A DNA stretch of 64,000 bases from Arthrobacter mangrovi. GTDB taxonomy: Bacteria > Actinomycetota > Actinomycetes > Actinomycetales > Micrococcaceae. The position numbers and the translations under genes were made by a program. The stretch covers positions 1-64,000 of the forward strand of contig NZ_BRVS01000013.1 of assembly GCF_026011795.1 (NCBI RefSeq), given 5' to 3'. Position 1 is the first letter of the stretch. Each line of letters begins with the position of its first letter. The notes under the pieces are model-generated. The model saw only the letters and a list, made by a program, of their open reading frames with translations, was not told the DNA's origin and did no database searches. Shown in pieces: positions 31,070 through 39,490 of the stretch.

Positions 31070-32383
31070 ATGCGTATTTCCGTTATCGGCTGTGGCTATC
31101 TCGGTGCCGTGCATGCGGCCTCGATGGCCAAGCTCGGCCACGAGGTCATCGGTATCGATGTGGACGAGCGCAAGATCAGCGACCTGCAGGCCGGCCGCGC
31201 GCCGTTCTTCGAGCCCGGCCTGCCCGAACTGCTGACCGAGGTGCAGGAGACCGGGCGGCTGTCCTTCTCCACCAGCATGGCCGACGCGGAAGGCGCCCGG
31301 GTCCACTTCGTGTGCGTCGGCACCCCGCAGCGCAAGGGCGAAAACGCCGCCGACCTGACCTACGTCGACTCGGCCTTCAATGAACTCTTCCCCTACCTGC
31401 GCGAGGGCGACATCGCCGTCGGCAAGTCCACGGTCCCGGTCGGCACCGCGGCCCGGCTCGCCGGCCTCGCCGCCGACAAGGCCCCCGGCGCCGTGCTGGC
31501 CTGGAACCCGGAGTTCCTGCGCGAGGGCCACGCAGTCAAGGACACCCTGACCCCGGACCGCTTCGTCTACGGCATTCCCGCCGGGCCGGACGGCGACGCC
31601 GCCACCGAGGCCCTCGACGAGGTCTACGCCACCCCGCTGGCCACCGGCACCCCGCGGCTGGTCGTGGACTACGCCACCGCCGAGCTGGTCAAAACCGCCG
31701 CCAACTCCTTCCTCGCCACCAAGATCTCCTTCATCAACGCGATGGCCGAGGTCTGCGAAGCCACCGGCGCCGACGTGACCGCCCTCGCCGACGCGATCGG
31801 CATGGACGAACGCATCGGCCGCAAGTTCCTCAACGCCGGCGTCGGCTTCGGCGGCGGCTGCCTGCCCAAGGACATCCGCGCCTTCATGGCCCGCGCCGGC
31901 GAACTCGGCGCCGACCAGGCCCTGACCTTCCTGCGCGAGGTCGACGCCATCAACATGCGCCGCCGCTCCCGCGTCGTCGAACTCACCCGCGACCTCTGCG
32001 GCGGCTCGCTCATCGGCAAGCGCATCACCGTCCTCGGGGCCGCATTCAAGCCCGAATCCGACGACGTCCGCGACTCCCCCGCCCTCTCCGTCGCCGCCCA
32101 GCTCCAGCTCCAGGGCGCGACCGTCACCGTCACCGACCCGGAAGCCCTGGCCGGCGCCAAGATCCGCTTCCCCGAGCTCTCCTACGAGCCGGACACCAAG
32201 ACCGCCCTGGCCCGCGCGCACGCCCTGGTCCTGCTGACCGAGTGGAAGGAATACCGGGAACTGGACCCCGCCGCCGTCGGAAACCTCGTCGACGAGAAGA
32301 ACATCCTCGACGGCCGCAACGTCCTCGACCCCGCCGCCTGGCGCGAAGCCGGCTTCACCTACAAAGGCATCGGCCGCCCCTAA
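31070..32383 (+). CDS. ugd: UDP-glucose 6-dehydrogenase
   Basis: 437 residues; ATG with AAGGA 6 bases upstream. N-terminal NAD fold (ISVIGCGYLGAVHA), VGTPQRKG, KSTVPVGTA, the substrate motif NPEFLREGHAV, helix ELVKTAANSFLATKISFIN and the catalytic Cys264 in GFGGGCLPKD, then the C-terminal UDP-binding domain (GAAFKPESDDVRDSP). It oxidises UDP-glucose twice to UDP-glucuronate for capsule, teichuronic or exopolysaccharide synthesis. Third codon positions are almost all C or G, a mark of high expression. It may supply substrate for the GT2 enzyme at 36339-38294 (inference). Confidence 0.95.
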   Translation: MRISVIGCGYLGAVHAASMAKLGHEVIGIDVDERKISDLQAGRAPFFEPGLPELLTEVQETGRLSFSTSMADAEGARVHFVCVGTPQRKGENAADLTYVDSAFNELFPYLREGDIAVGKSTVPVGTAARLAGLAADKAPGAVLAWNPEFLREGHAVKDTLTPDRFVYGIPAGPDGDAATEALDEVYATPLATGTPRLVVDYATAELVKTAANSFLATKISFINAMAEVCEATGADVTALADAIGMDERIGRKFLNAGVGFGGGCLPKDIRAFMARAGELGADQALTFLREVDAINMRRRSRVVELTRDLCGGSLIGKRITVLGAAFKPESDDVRDSPALSVAAQLQLQGATVTVTDPEALAGAKIRFPELSYEPDTKTALARAHALVLLTEWKEYRELDPAAVGNLVDEKNILDGRNVLDPAAWREAGFTYKGIGRP

Positions 32384-32393
32384 CCGGGCACGG

Positions 32394-32473
32394 AGCCGCC
32401 TGCGTCCACAGCCGCATGTGCCGAACGGCCCCTCACCGGGACCGTTCGCCGTACGGTGCGGACGCAGGCGGCT
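32394..32473. terminator. Nested inverted repeat between convergent genes
   Basis: A perfect 14-bp outer stem (AGCCGCCTGCGTCC at 32394-32407 with its complement at 32460-32473) encloses an inner 7-bp stem CGAACGG/CCGTTCG at 32422-32448. It lies between the ugd stop and the convergent SHOCT gene, so a bidirectional terminator is the simplest reading. There is no T-tract. The nested design resembles the element at 20332-20419. Confidence 0.5.
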
Positions 32474-32573
32474 TGTCGTACGCGGACACAGTGGCCGGGC
32501 ATCCGTTCCGGCCGACGGCGATGAGGACGGTTCTCCGGGCCCTGCGATAGTAGGGGCCCGCCGGCGCGGACGA

Positions 32574-32852
32574 TCAGCGCCCCGGAGTCTCGCCCAGGAC
32601 GCGCAGCCGCTCGTTGTAGTCGTCCGGCGTGATGTGCCCATGCGCCAGCCGCTCGTCCAGGATCTGCCGTGCCCTGCTCCGCGGCATCGCGCCGAGCGGC
32701 GGGCTGCCCACGGGCGGCTCCGGCGCGGCTTCGTTCTGCGTGAAGGAGACCAGCGCCCGGACCACCAGCACCGCCAGCAGTACGACGACGGTCACCAGGA
32801 CCAGGCCGAAGATCCAGGCGAGGCCCATGAGGTACCAGTTCCCGTTCATCAT
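32574..32852 (-). CDS. SHOCT-domain membrane protein
   Basis: 92 residues from ATG at 32852, with AAAGGGG 9 bases upstream; ATGs at 32849 and 32861 are alternatives. One membrane helix (~7-35, GLAWIFGLVLVTVVVLLAVL), a polar Pro/Glu linker, and a C-terminal SHOCT motif (RARQILDERLAHGHITPDDY, then NERLRVL). SHOCT domains are short C-terminal modules of membrane proteins thought to mediate oligomerisation. Function here unknown. Confidence 0.75.
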   Translation of the reverse strand: MMNGNWYLMGLAWIFGLVLVTVVVLLAVLVVRALVSFTQNEAAPEPPVGSPPLGAMPRSRARQILDERLAHGHITPDDYNERLRVLGETPGR

Positions 32853-33009
32853 TGCCACCATCCCCTTTGACGCCGCAACAGGGGCCGCGCCGGGCTCCCT
32901 TGGTGCCTAGGATACGCTTCCGCGGCATCCGCAGACAGGGGCCCGAAGCCGTACCTTCCACTCCCGCTGATCCAAGGTTTCCCCAACGGACGGCGCCAAG
33001 AATGAACAC

Positions 33010-33043
33010 GGCACGGGCCACCGTGCCATGGCATTCATTGACA
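33010..33043 (+). promoter_or_regulatory. Palindrome and consensus -35 upstream of the M1 peptidase
   Basis: GGCACGG-GCCA-CCGTGCC at 33010-33027 is a perfect 18-base palindrome with a 4-base centre, a typical dimeric-repressor operator. A consensus -35 TTGACA follows at 33038-33043. The matching -10 is uncertain: AAGGTA at 33062 gives an 18-base spacer. Confidence 0.4.
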
Positions 33044-33137
33044 CGTCCGGAGCGGCAGAGCAAGGTAGACACCACCGGATTTGGAGAGATCGAGCGGGGG
33101 CAGGCAGGGTTGGCGCCCCGCTGCATGGGAGAACAGC

Positions 33138-35279
33138 ATGAGCTTCAGGTCCTGGTCAGCAGTCGGCACGTCGGGCCCGGGCGCCGGCGGTATCCGGTGC
33201 TTCCGCGGCTGGGCGCGCCGCGGGACGGCAGCCGGCGCAGCGCTTGGCCTGGCCGCCGGAGCGTTCCTGCTGCCCTCGTCGTCCGCCTTCGCGGCCCCGA
33301 ATCCGGGTGCCGTCGAATTCGAGCCGGGCGCCTCCGGCCTGGGCGATGCCTACTATCCCAATGCCGGCAACGGGGGCTACGACGTCCGGCACTACCGGCT
33401 GGACCTGGACTACCATCCGCCGACGGACACCCTCGCCGGCACCGCCACGATCACGGCGCGGGCAACCCAGGACCTCGGCTCCTTCAATCTTGACCTGGAC
33501 GGGCTCAGCGTCGAGTCCGTCCAGGTCAACGGCCTGACCGCAGCCTGGTCCGTCATGGACGATGAGCCGGGCGGGGAACTGACCGTGACCGCGCCGCAGG
33601 GGATCCGCCGCGGCAAGGTGTTCACCGCCGTCGTCAAGTACAGCGGGGTGCCGAAGACGATCACGAAGCCGGGCACCGCCGGATTCATCCACACCGAGGA
33701 AGGCGCGGTCGTCACCGGCCATCCGTTGGGGGCGGCCACCTGGTTCCCGTCCAACAACCATCCGAGCGACAAGGCTGCGTTCAGCTACAACATCTCGGTG
33801 CCAGACGGCTGGGAGGCCCTGGCCAACGGGGCGCTCAAGGGCAAGTCCAGCAAGTCCGGCCGGACCACCTGGTCCTGGGAGGCCAAGGAGGAACTGCCGA
33901 CCTACCTCGCTTCGATCAACATCGGCGATTTCGATATCGAGTCCTACACCTGGAAGGGCACCGACTACTGGAACGCGCTGGATCCGAAACTGAAGGACGT
34001 GGTCACTCCGCGCAACGGCCACGGGCTCGCCTGGTCGCACGCGGCGGACTCCTCCTACAAACGGTTGACCCGCACCATCAGCGTCCCCGACGGCGGCGCG
34101 GAATTCTCCTTCTGGATGCACCGGGACACCGAGCCGGGCTGGGATTTCGCCTTCGTCGAGGCGCGGACGGCGGGCGGCGGCGACTGGACCACGCTGAAGG
34201 ACACCACCGGCCATGCCACGAACGACACGGGGCAGTCCTGTCCCGCCTGGCACGAGGTGCACCCGTTCCTGAAGCACTACCAGTCGGACGACGGCGAGGG
34301 CGGCTGTACGGCGTCAGGCACCACGGGCAAGTGGTGGGCGGCCAGCGGCGCCAGCGACGGCTGGGAAAAGTGGGAGTTCGATCTCGAAGCCTACAAGGGC
34401 AAGGACGTTGAACTGTCCATCACCTATGCCAGCGACATCACCGGCCAGCACGACGGCGTACTGGTCGAGGACATCGACGTCTCCACCGGCGAGGGGTCCA
34501 CGTCCTTCGAGAATGACCGCAACCGGGACCGGTTGGAGGGCTGGAAGGTGGCGAACGCGCCGGAGGGCAGCCCGGCCAACACCAACAACTGGGAGGCCGG
34601 AGTATCCACCCCGACGTCGATCGGTGCGAAGGCGCAGAAGGGCCTCGACCGGCAGCCGAAGATCCTGGCCTTCCTGGCGCAGAAGTTCGGCGCCTACCCG
34701 TATGCGTCGGCGGGCGCCGTGGTGACGGACCAGGATGGCCTGGGCTTCGCGCTGGAGAGCCAGAGCCGTCCGATCTACGCGAAGGACTGGTTCTACGACC
34801 CGGCCAGCGCGGACTCCTACATGGTCCACGAACTGGCCCATCAGTGGTTCGGCGCCGACCTGTCGCTGGCCTCGTGGAAGGACGCGTGGCTCGCCGACGG
34901 CTTCGCCACCTACGCCCAGTGGCTGTGGAACGAGGAGCAGGACCTGGGCACGACCCAGGAAACCTTCGACTTCTATGCCGGCATCGACGCAGGCGAGCAG
35001 TTCTGGAAACTGCGGCTGACCGACCCGAAGGCGGACCGCCTCTTCGACCCGGCGCTGCAGGCCCGCGGGGCGATGGTCCTGCAGGCCTTGCGCAAGGAAC
35101 TCGGCGACAAGGAGTTCTTCGGCCTGCTGCGCAGCTGGACCGCCTCGCAGTCCGGGAAGGCTGTGGAAACGAAGGACTTCACGGGCTTTGCCGAGGTCTA
35201 TTCCGGCCGGGACCTCGATGAATTGTTTGACCAGTGGCTTTTCACCCCCGGCAAGCCGGGAAGCCTGAAGACATCCTGA
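33138..35279 (+). CDS. Secreted M1-family metallopeptidase with inserted beta domain and altered zinc ligand
   Basis: 713 residues; ATG at 33138 with GGGAG upstream. The signal sequence follows a twin-arginine-like ARRGTAAGAALGLAAG region. Residues ~60-290 match the M1 N-terminal beta-saddle. Residues ~291-487 are an insertion with Trp-rich beta strands and two Cys, resembling the domain found in immune inhibitor A-type proteases. The catalytic domain then resumes with HELAHQWFG (His564, Glu565, His568). The third zinc ligand, Glu in the usual LNEGFATY, is Asp587 here (LADGFATY). Activity may be altered. The cell location is extracellular. Confidence 0.88.
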   Translation: MSFRSWSAVGTSGPGAGGIRCFRGWARRGTAAGAALGLAAGAFLLPSSSAFAAPNPGAVEFEPGASGLGDAYYPNAGNGGYDVRHYRLDLDYHPPTDTLAGTATITARATQDLGSFNLDLDGLSVESVQVNGLTAAWSVMDDEPGGELTVTAPQGIRRGKVFTAVVKYSGVPKTITKPGTAGFIHTEEGAVVTGHPLGAATWFPSNNHPSDKAAFSYNISVPDGWEALANGALKGKSSKSGRTTWSWEAKEELPTYLASINIGDFDIESYTWKGTDYWNALDPKLKDVVTPRNGHGLAWSHAADSSYKRLTRTISVPDGGAEFSFWMHRDTEPGWDFAFVEARTAGGGDWTTLKDTTGHATNDTGQSCPAWHEVHPFLKHYQSDDGEGGCTASGTTGKWWAASGASDGWEKWEFDLEAYKGKDVELSITYASDITGQHDGVLVEDIDVSTGEGSTSFENDRNRDRLEGWKVANAPEGSPANTNNWEAGVSTPTSIGAKAQKGLDRQPKILAFLAQKFGAYPYASAGAVVTDQDGLGFALESQSRPIYAKDWFYDPASADSYMVHELAHQWFGADLSLASWKDAWLADGFATYAQWLWNEEQDLGTTQETFDFYAGIDAGEQFWKLRLTDPKADRLFDPALQARGAMVLQALRKELGDKEFFGLLRSWTASQSGKAVETKDFTGFAEVYSGRDLDELFDQWLFTPGKPGSLKTS

Positions 35280-35362
35280 GAATCGGCCGTTGCGGCCGTG
35301 TCTGGTGGGGCCGATGCGGCGGCCGCGGCCTACAGTGGCTGTACATTTCCTGGGGAGGAAAA

Positions 35363-35572
35363 ATGCAACGTGAGCAAGCAACCGGAACCAGCAGCTTCCT
35401 GACCGTCTCGGACGTCGCGGCACGGCTGAATGTTTCAAAAATGACCGTCTACCGGCTGGTGCACTCCGGCGAGCTTCCCGCCGTGCACATCAGCCGCTCA
35501 TTCCGGATCAGCGAGGACGCAGTCTCGGACTACCTGGCGCAGGCCGCAGTGGAGGCCGACCCCGTCCCCTGA
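35363..35572 (+). CDS. BldC/excisionase-type helix-turn-helix protein
   Basis: 69 residues; ATG with GGGGAGGA just upstream. One MerR/excisionase-type wHTH: LTVSDVAARLNVSKMTVYRL is the helix-turn-helix, followed by the wing GELPAVHISRSFRI. Short stand-alone proteins of this type in actinobacteria include BldC, a developmental regulator that binds DNA cooperatively. Promoter words TACAGT and TGTACATT precede it. The adjacent convergent partner-switching operon is a possible but unproven target. Confidence 0.8.
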   Translation: MQREQATGTSSFLTVSDVAARLNVSKMTVYRLVHSGELPAVHISRSFRISEDAVSDYLAQAAVEADPVP

Positions 35573-35580
35573 AGACCGGT

Positions 35581-35597
35581 CCGGCTCCGTCAGCCGG
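35581..35597. terminator. Short hairpin between convergent genes
   Basis: CCGGCT-CCGTC-AGCCGG, a 6-bp stem that includes the stop codon of the minus-strand kinase gene. Weak; listed because it lies exactly between two convergent reading frames. Confidence 0.3.
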
Positions 35598-36030
35598 AGT
35601 GGTTCGAGGCATTGCGGCGCAGCACCCACACGTTGCTGCCGCCCTCGCGCTCGAACGTGACCGTCGTGACGAGGGCCTGGATGAGCGCGAGCCCCCAGCC
35701 GGACTCGTTCTCCGCGCCGGCTTCCGGCATCGCCGCGTCCTCCGCGGCAGGGTCGGAGTGTCGGGCCCCGATCTCGCTGATGCGTGCCTCCAGCCGCTCC
35801 GCCGACACCGTCACGTCCACGCCCAGCTGGAGCTCGGCGCCGTCGTCCGGCTGCGCATGCCGGATGACGTTGGTGGAGGCCTCGATGACGGCGGTCGTGA
35901 AGGCCATCCGGTCCAGGTCGGACAGGAACTCCGCGTCCGTCCAGAGCTCGTCCAGGGCGGCATGCACGGCCTCGAGGGTTTCCTCGGAGGCCGGACCGCG
36001 GCGTGAGAACCTCGCTACGATCTCAGCCAT
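35590..36030 (-). CDS. RsbW/SpoIIAB-like serine kinase (anti-sigma type, HATPase_c_2)
   Basis: 146 residues from ATG at 36030; the start lies 8 bases inside the upstream STAS gene. The GHKL ATPase fold shows N box EASTNVIRHA and a G2-like ESGWGLALIQAL near the C-terminus. Proteins of this family phosphorylate STAS antagonists and bind a sigma factor or another target. Its gene is the last of a four-gene operon whose first gene encodes a matching PP2C phosphatase and whose third encodes the STAS substrate. No sigma factor gene is in the window. Confidence 0.82.
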   Translation of the reverse strand: MAEIVARFSRRGPASEETLEAVHAALDELWTDAEFLSDLDRMAFTTAVIEASTNVIRHAQPDDGAELQLGVDVTVSAERLEARISEIGARHSDPAAEDAAMPEAGAENESGWGLALIQALVTTVTFEREGGSNVWVLRRNASNHSG

Positions 36031-36355
36031 TGGAAAAGGCGGCCTCAACGCTTTGGTACGGGGTCAGGACCCGGTGCATGCTGGTCAGCTCGAGGACCAT
36101 CTGCACTTGAGGCTGGACGTTGGCGATCCGCAGGTCGCCGCCGGCCTGGCGGGCCAGTTTCAGGCAGCCGATCAGGGCGCCGAGCCCGGATGAGTCCATG
36201 AAATCGGTGCCCGCCATGTTGACCACGACGTGGTTGCTGCCGTGCGCGACGACGTCCGCGACGACCTCGCGCAGCTTGGGGGCGGCGACCATGTTGAGCT
36301 TGCCGACGCCGTTGACCTCGGCGTAGTCAGGCAGCCGTTCAACGGTGAATTGCAT
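36023..36355 (-). CDS. STAS-domain anti-sigma factor antagonist (RsbV/SpoIIAA-like)
   Basis: 110 residues; ATG at 36355 with AAAGGA 7 bases upstream, 17 bases inside the end of the glycosyltransferase gene. The STAS core VVVNMAGTDFMDSSGLGALI carries the phosphorylation site Ser55 (equivalent to SpoIIAA Ser58). Unphosphorylated antagonists bind the RsbW-like kinase and release its target. The writer (35590-36030) and eraser (38291-39406) genes flank it within the operon, so a full phospho-switch is encoded. Confidence 0.88.
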   Translation of the reverse strand: MQFTVERLPDYAEVNGVGKLNMVAAPKLREVVADVVAHGSNHVVVNMAGTDFMDSSGLGALIGCLKLARQAGGDLRIANVQPQVQMVLELTSMHRVLTPYQSVEAAFSNG

Positions 36356-38294
36356 CTGCGTTCCTTTCCAACGGGTTAAACCCTTTGTACCGGACCGCCT
36401 TGATCAGGACGCTCATCACGACCAGATCGAAGACCACCCAGGCGACATTGACCAAAGTTCCGATCGGCTCATTCATGCCGGCGGCGAGCCGGCCCAGCCC
36501 TGCGACCAGGGCCACGGCCAGCAGCACCATGGCGACCAGCTGCGGCCGGATCAGGCTCCAGCCGGGAGCGCCCGACTGCCTCGCCTTCGGCGTGACCGCG
36601 AACCCGAGGGGACGGCCGAACCAGACGTTGCGTGCCGCCGTCGTACACGCCTTGATCCACGTGGGGAAGAGCGCCAGGCTGTACTGCTGCCCGCGCCAGG
36701 TGCTGACCCCGCGGCCGATCACCGCGAAGAGCAACTGGTTGACCACCATGAACGGAATGAACCGGATGAAGAAGTCGAAGCTCAGGCTGCTCACCGGCAG
36801 GATGCCCAGCGTCAGGTAGACGATCGGGGCAGCGATGTAGACGACGGCGGCGAACCCGCTCAGGTAGCTCCACATGGTGGCGAAATACATCAGCCGCTGA
36901 CCGGGCTTGAGGCCGGGCTGCACCAGCGGATTCTCGCGCAGCAGCACCTGGATGGTGCCCTGGGCCCAGCGCAGCCGCTGGGTCAGCATGGTCTGCACGT
37001 CCTCAGGCGCCAGTCCGTAAGCCAGGATCTCGTGATGGTAGACGCTTTCCCAGCCCATGCCGTGCATGCGCATGGCCGTAGCCATGTCCTCGGTGACCGA
37101 GATGGTGGCCAGCGGCATGATCGGCTGGGCCTCGTCCGAACGCTCCACCGAGACCGCGTCCAGAATCGCCTGCACGGACTCGAGCGCGCCCAGCGGTGAC
37201 CAGTCGCGCTTCGCCATCCGCTCCACGGCACTGTCCAGCTCGTCCGGGACCTCCAGTCCCTCGCCGCGGGCCAGGTCCATGGCCGCGATCTCGGCGAGGT
37301 CCGCCTCCAGCGCGGAAAAGTCGGCGGCCACCAGGGTCTGGACGGCCGCGTCCACCTTGCGGCGCACCCGGTACGTGATCTCGCTCAGCGAGGCGCCGTC
37401 CTTCAGCTCGCGGGAGGCCTGCTCGGCCGCTTCGGCCACCTCGTCCAGCAGCGCGGAGACCAGCGGGTCGCTGGCCTGCGGGGAACGGCGGGCCTGGCGC
37501 ACGGCGCGGCGGGCACCGGCGAGGGCCTGCCGGACCCCGCGGTCCACCTCCCGGACGTACCCGGCCAGGCCCAGCTGCATCAGGGCCTCGCGCCGCAGGA
37601 TGGCGTTGGAACCGCAGAAGAAGGCGGCGTTCCAGCCGTCCTTGCCCTGCTGGATGGGCCCGTAGAAGAGCGGTGCCTGGCTGCCCAGCGGGTCATCGGC
37701 GGGCACGTTGCTGAAATACTGCGGGGTCTGCACCAGCGCGACCTTGGGATTGCGGAAGTACCCGAGCGTGCGGTCGAGGATCTCCGGCTCCGGAATCTGG
37801 TCCGCGTCCAGGATCAGCAGGAACTCGCCGGACGTCGTCATCAGGGCGTTGTTCAGGTTACCGGCCTTGGCATGGCGCGGCCGGTCCGCCCAGTCCGCGC
37901 TGCGGGTCAGGTAGCCGAGCCCGTGCTCCTCGGCGAGCCCGCGCAGTTCGTCCCGGGCCCCGTCGTCGAGGATCCAGGTGTTGTGCGGGAACCTGATGCG
38001 CTGCGCGGCCAGCGCCGTTTCCATGACCAGGTCCAGCGGCTCGTTGTAGGTGGTGATGAAGACGTCCACCGTGGCGCCGGGGTCAGGCTCCGGCGGCTCC
38101 GGCCGCCGCTTGAGCCGCCAGACCGTGACTCCGAACAGGCACACATCGATGAGGCTGTACGTCTCGGCCAGCACCAGCGGTACCGCGATCCACCAGGCCG
38201 ACCAGTTCAGCGAGTCGAGCCAGCGCCAGGCAACGTAGTTGATGCCCAGGATGATCGTGAGCACCACGACGAGGCGGACCAGGAACCGGTTCAT
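36339..38294 (-). CDS. Processive GT2 glycosyltransferase (cellulose synthase-like) with internal helical insertion
   Basis: 651 residues; ATG at 38294 overlaps the regulator stop (ATGA). Two N-terminal helices (~5-22, 35-58), cytosolic GT domain, and about five C-terminal helices. All processive GT2 motifs are present: WILDDG, DAD at 163-165, TED at 401-403 and QRLRW at 439-443. An extra segment of about 150 residues (~242-393), mostly helical and charged, lies between the FFCGSNAILRREAL strand and the TED loop, where BcsA has only a few residues. There is no PilZ domain. It should polymerise a UDP-sugar and extrude the chain; product unknown. Confidence 0.88.
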   Translation of the reverse strand: MNRFLVRLVVVLTIILGINYVAWRWLDSLNWSAWWIAVPLVLAETYSLIDVCLFGVTVWRLKRRPEPPEPDPGATVDVFITTYNEPLDLVMETALAAQRIRFPHNTWILDDGARDELRGLAEEHGLGYLTRSADWADRPRHAKAGNLNNALMTTSGEFLLILDADQIPEPEILDRTLGYFRNPKVALVQTPQYFSNVPADDPLGSQAPLFYGPIQQGKDGWNAAFFCGSNAILRREALMQLGLAGYVREVDRGVRQALAGARRAVRQARRSPQASDPLVSALLDEVAEAAEQASRELKDGASLSEITYRVRRKVDAAVQTLVAADFSALEADLAEIAAMDLARGEGLEVPDELDSAVERMAKRDWSPLGALESVQAILDAVSVERSDEAQPIMPLATISVTEDMATAMRMHGMGWESVYHHEILAYGLAPEDVQTMLTQRLRWAQGTIQVLLRENPLVQPGLKPGQRLMYFATMWSYLSGFAAVVYIAAPIVYLTLGILPVSSLSFDFFIRFIPFMVVNQLLFAVIGRGVSTWRGQQYSLALFPTWIKACTTAARNVWFGRPLGFAVTPKARQSGAPGWSLIRPQLVAMVLLAVALVAGLGRLAAGMNEPIGTLVNVAWVVFDLVVMSVLIKAVRYKGFNPLERNADAIHR

Positions 38295-39406
38295 GCCGGC
38301 GCCGGCCCGTCAGCGGTCCGGCGCACCATGACGGCGGTGACGTCGTCTGCCGCGGCGTCCGTGCCTGCCAGCCGCAGCACGGCATCGCAGGCGCCCTGCG
38401 CCGTCGCCTCCTGCGCCGCAGCCTCGCGTACGGCCGCGATGGCCTCCGGCACGGAACCAAAGGCATCCAGCAGGCCGTCGCTGGCCACCAGGACTCCCTC
38501 TCCCGGGGCAAGCTCCACGCTGTGGGAGCGCCAGGTGCTCCCGGGCAGCGCCCCCACCGGCGGCCCGCCGGAGGGCAGCCGGCTCACGTTGCCGCCGGCA
38601 AGATAGAGGCCGAGCCCGTGGCCGGCATCAACGTAGTCCAGCCGCGCGCGCCGCGCATCGAGGCGCGCGTGGAAGACGGTGGCAAAGGATCCGGACTGCT
38701 CCAGGTCCCGCTCGAGTTCCCGGCCGGCGCCCCGGAAGGCGGCGTCCAGGTCCGCCTGACCCGCGGAAGAACGCAGCACGGCCCGTACGGTGGCGGCGAT
38801 CAGGGCCGCGCCCATCCCCTTCCCCATCGCGTCGGCGAGCGTCAGCTGCAGTCCGTCCGGGGTGGGGTACCAGTCGAAGAAGTCACCGCCGACGCTGCGG
38901 GCCGGGCGGCAGTTTCCGCCGATCTCGTACCCGTCCAGCAGCAGCGGCTCCGAGGGCAGCAGGCTGCGCTGCACCTCGGCCGCGCGCCGCTGTTCGTCTT
39001 CGCCGGGGACGACGGCGGCCGGCTGGGTGCGCGGGCGGCGGAACAGGGCGGTGATGCGGGCGGCGAGTTCCCGCGGGCTGAACGGCTTGCTGATGTAGTC
39101 GTCGGCTCCGGTTTCCAGCCCCTCCAGGCGGTGGAGTTCATCGGCCCGCGCGGTGATCATGAGCAGGTAGGCGTCCGAGAATTCCCGCACCCGCCGGCAG
39201 ACCTCGATGCCGTCCATGTCCGGCAGGTTCAGGTCCAGGGTGATCAGGTCCGCCCCGCCGGCCCGCACCAGGTCGAGTCCTTCGCTGCCGGTGGCCGCTT
39301 CGACGGTCTCGAAGCCCTGGCCGGAGACAATCTGGACCAGGAGGCCGCGGATATCATCGTTGTCCTCCACAATGACGGCGCGGCGGGTGCTTTGCGGCTC
39401 AGGCAT
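38291..39406 (-). CDS. Response regulator with PP2C (SpoIIE/RsbU) phosphatase output
   Basis: 371 residues, ATG at 39406. Receiver domain ~8-125 (acidic VEDND, phosphoacceptor Asp58 in TLDLNLPD, MITAR, ISKPF). Then a PP2C/SpoIIE domain ~140-362: AAEVQRSLLP, the metal-binding ARSVGGDFFDW, LADAMGKGMGAAL, and the C-terminal DDVTAVMV. It should dephosphorylate the STAS protein encoded two genes downstream when activated by phosphorylation. The histidine kinase encoded divergently at 39491 is the natural phosphodonor. Confidence 0.92.
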   Translation of the reverse strand: MPEPQSTRRAVIVEDNDDIRGLLVQIVSGQGFETVEAATGSEGLDLVRAGGADLITLDLNLPDMDGIEVCRRVREFSDAYLLMITARADELHRLEGLETGADDYISKPFSPRELAARITALFRRPRTQPAAVVPGEDEQRRAAEVQRSLLPSEPLLLDGYEIGGNCRPARSVGGDFFDWYPTPDGLQLTLADAMGKGMGAALIAATVRAVLRSSAGQADLDAAFRGAGRELERDLEQSGSFATVFHARLDARRARLDYVDAGHGLGLYLAGGNVSRLPSGGPPVGALPGSTWRSHSVELAPGEGVLVASDGLLDAFGSVPEAIAAVREAAAQEATAQGACDAVLRLAGTDAAADDVTAVMVRRTADGPAPA

Positions 39407-39490
39407 GTTCTCATTAAGTCGGGAATCGCCCCATTTGTCACATCTGTCCCAGCCAAACCGCCCTCATCACCGGTAACCGGAGCCGCCGTT

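Noticed and set aside
38522-39490. A long N-terminal extension of the kinase at 39491 giving a product of about 890 residues.
   Set aside because: The extension runs antisense through the whole receiver-PP2C gene and has no recognisable domain; a GTG with a good ribosome site at 39491 begins the conserved part.
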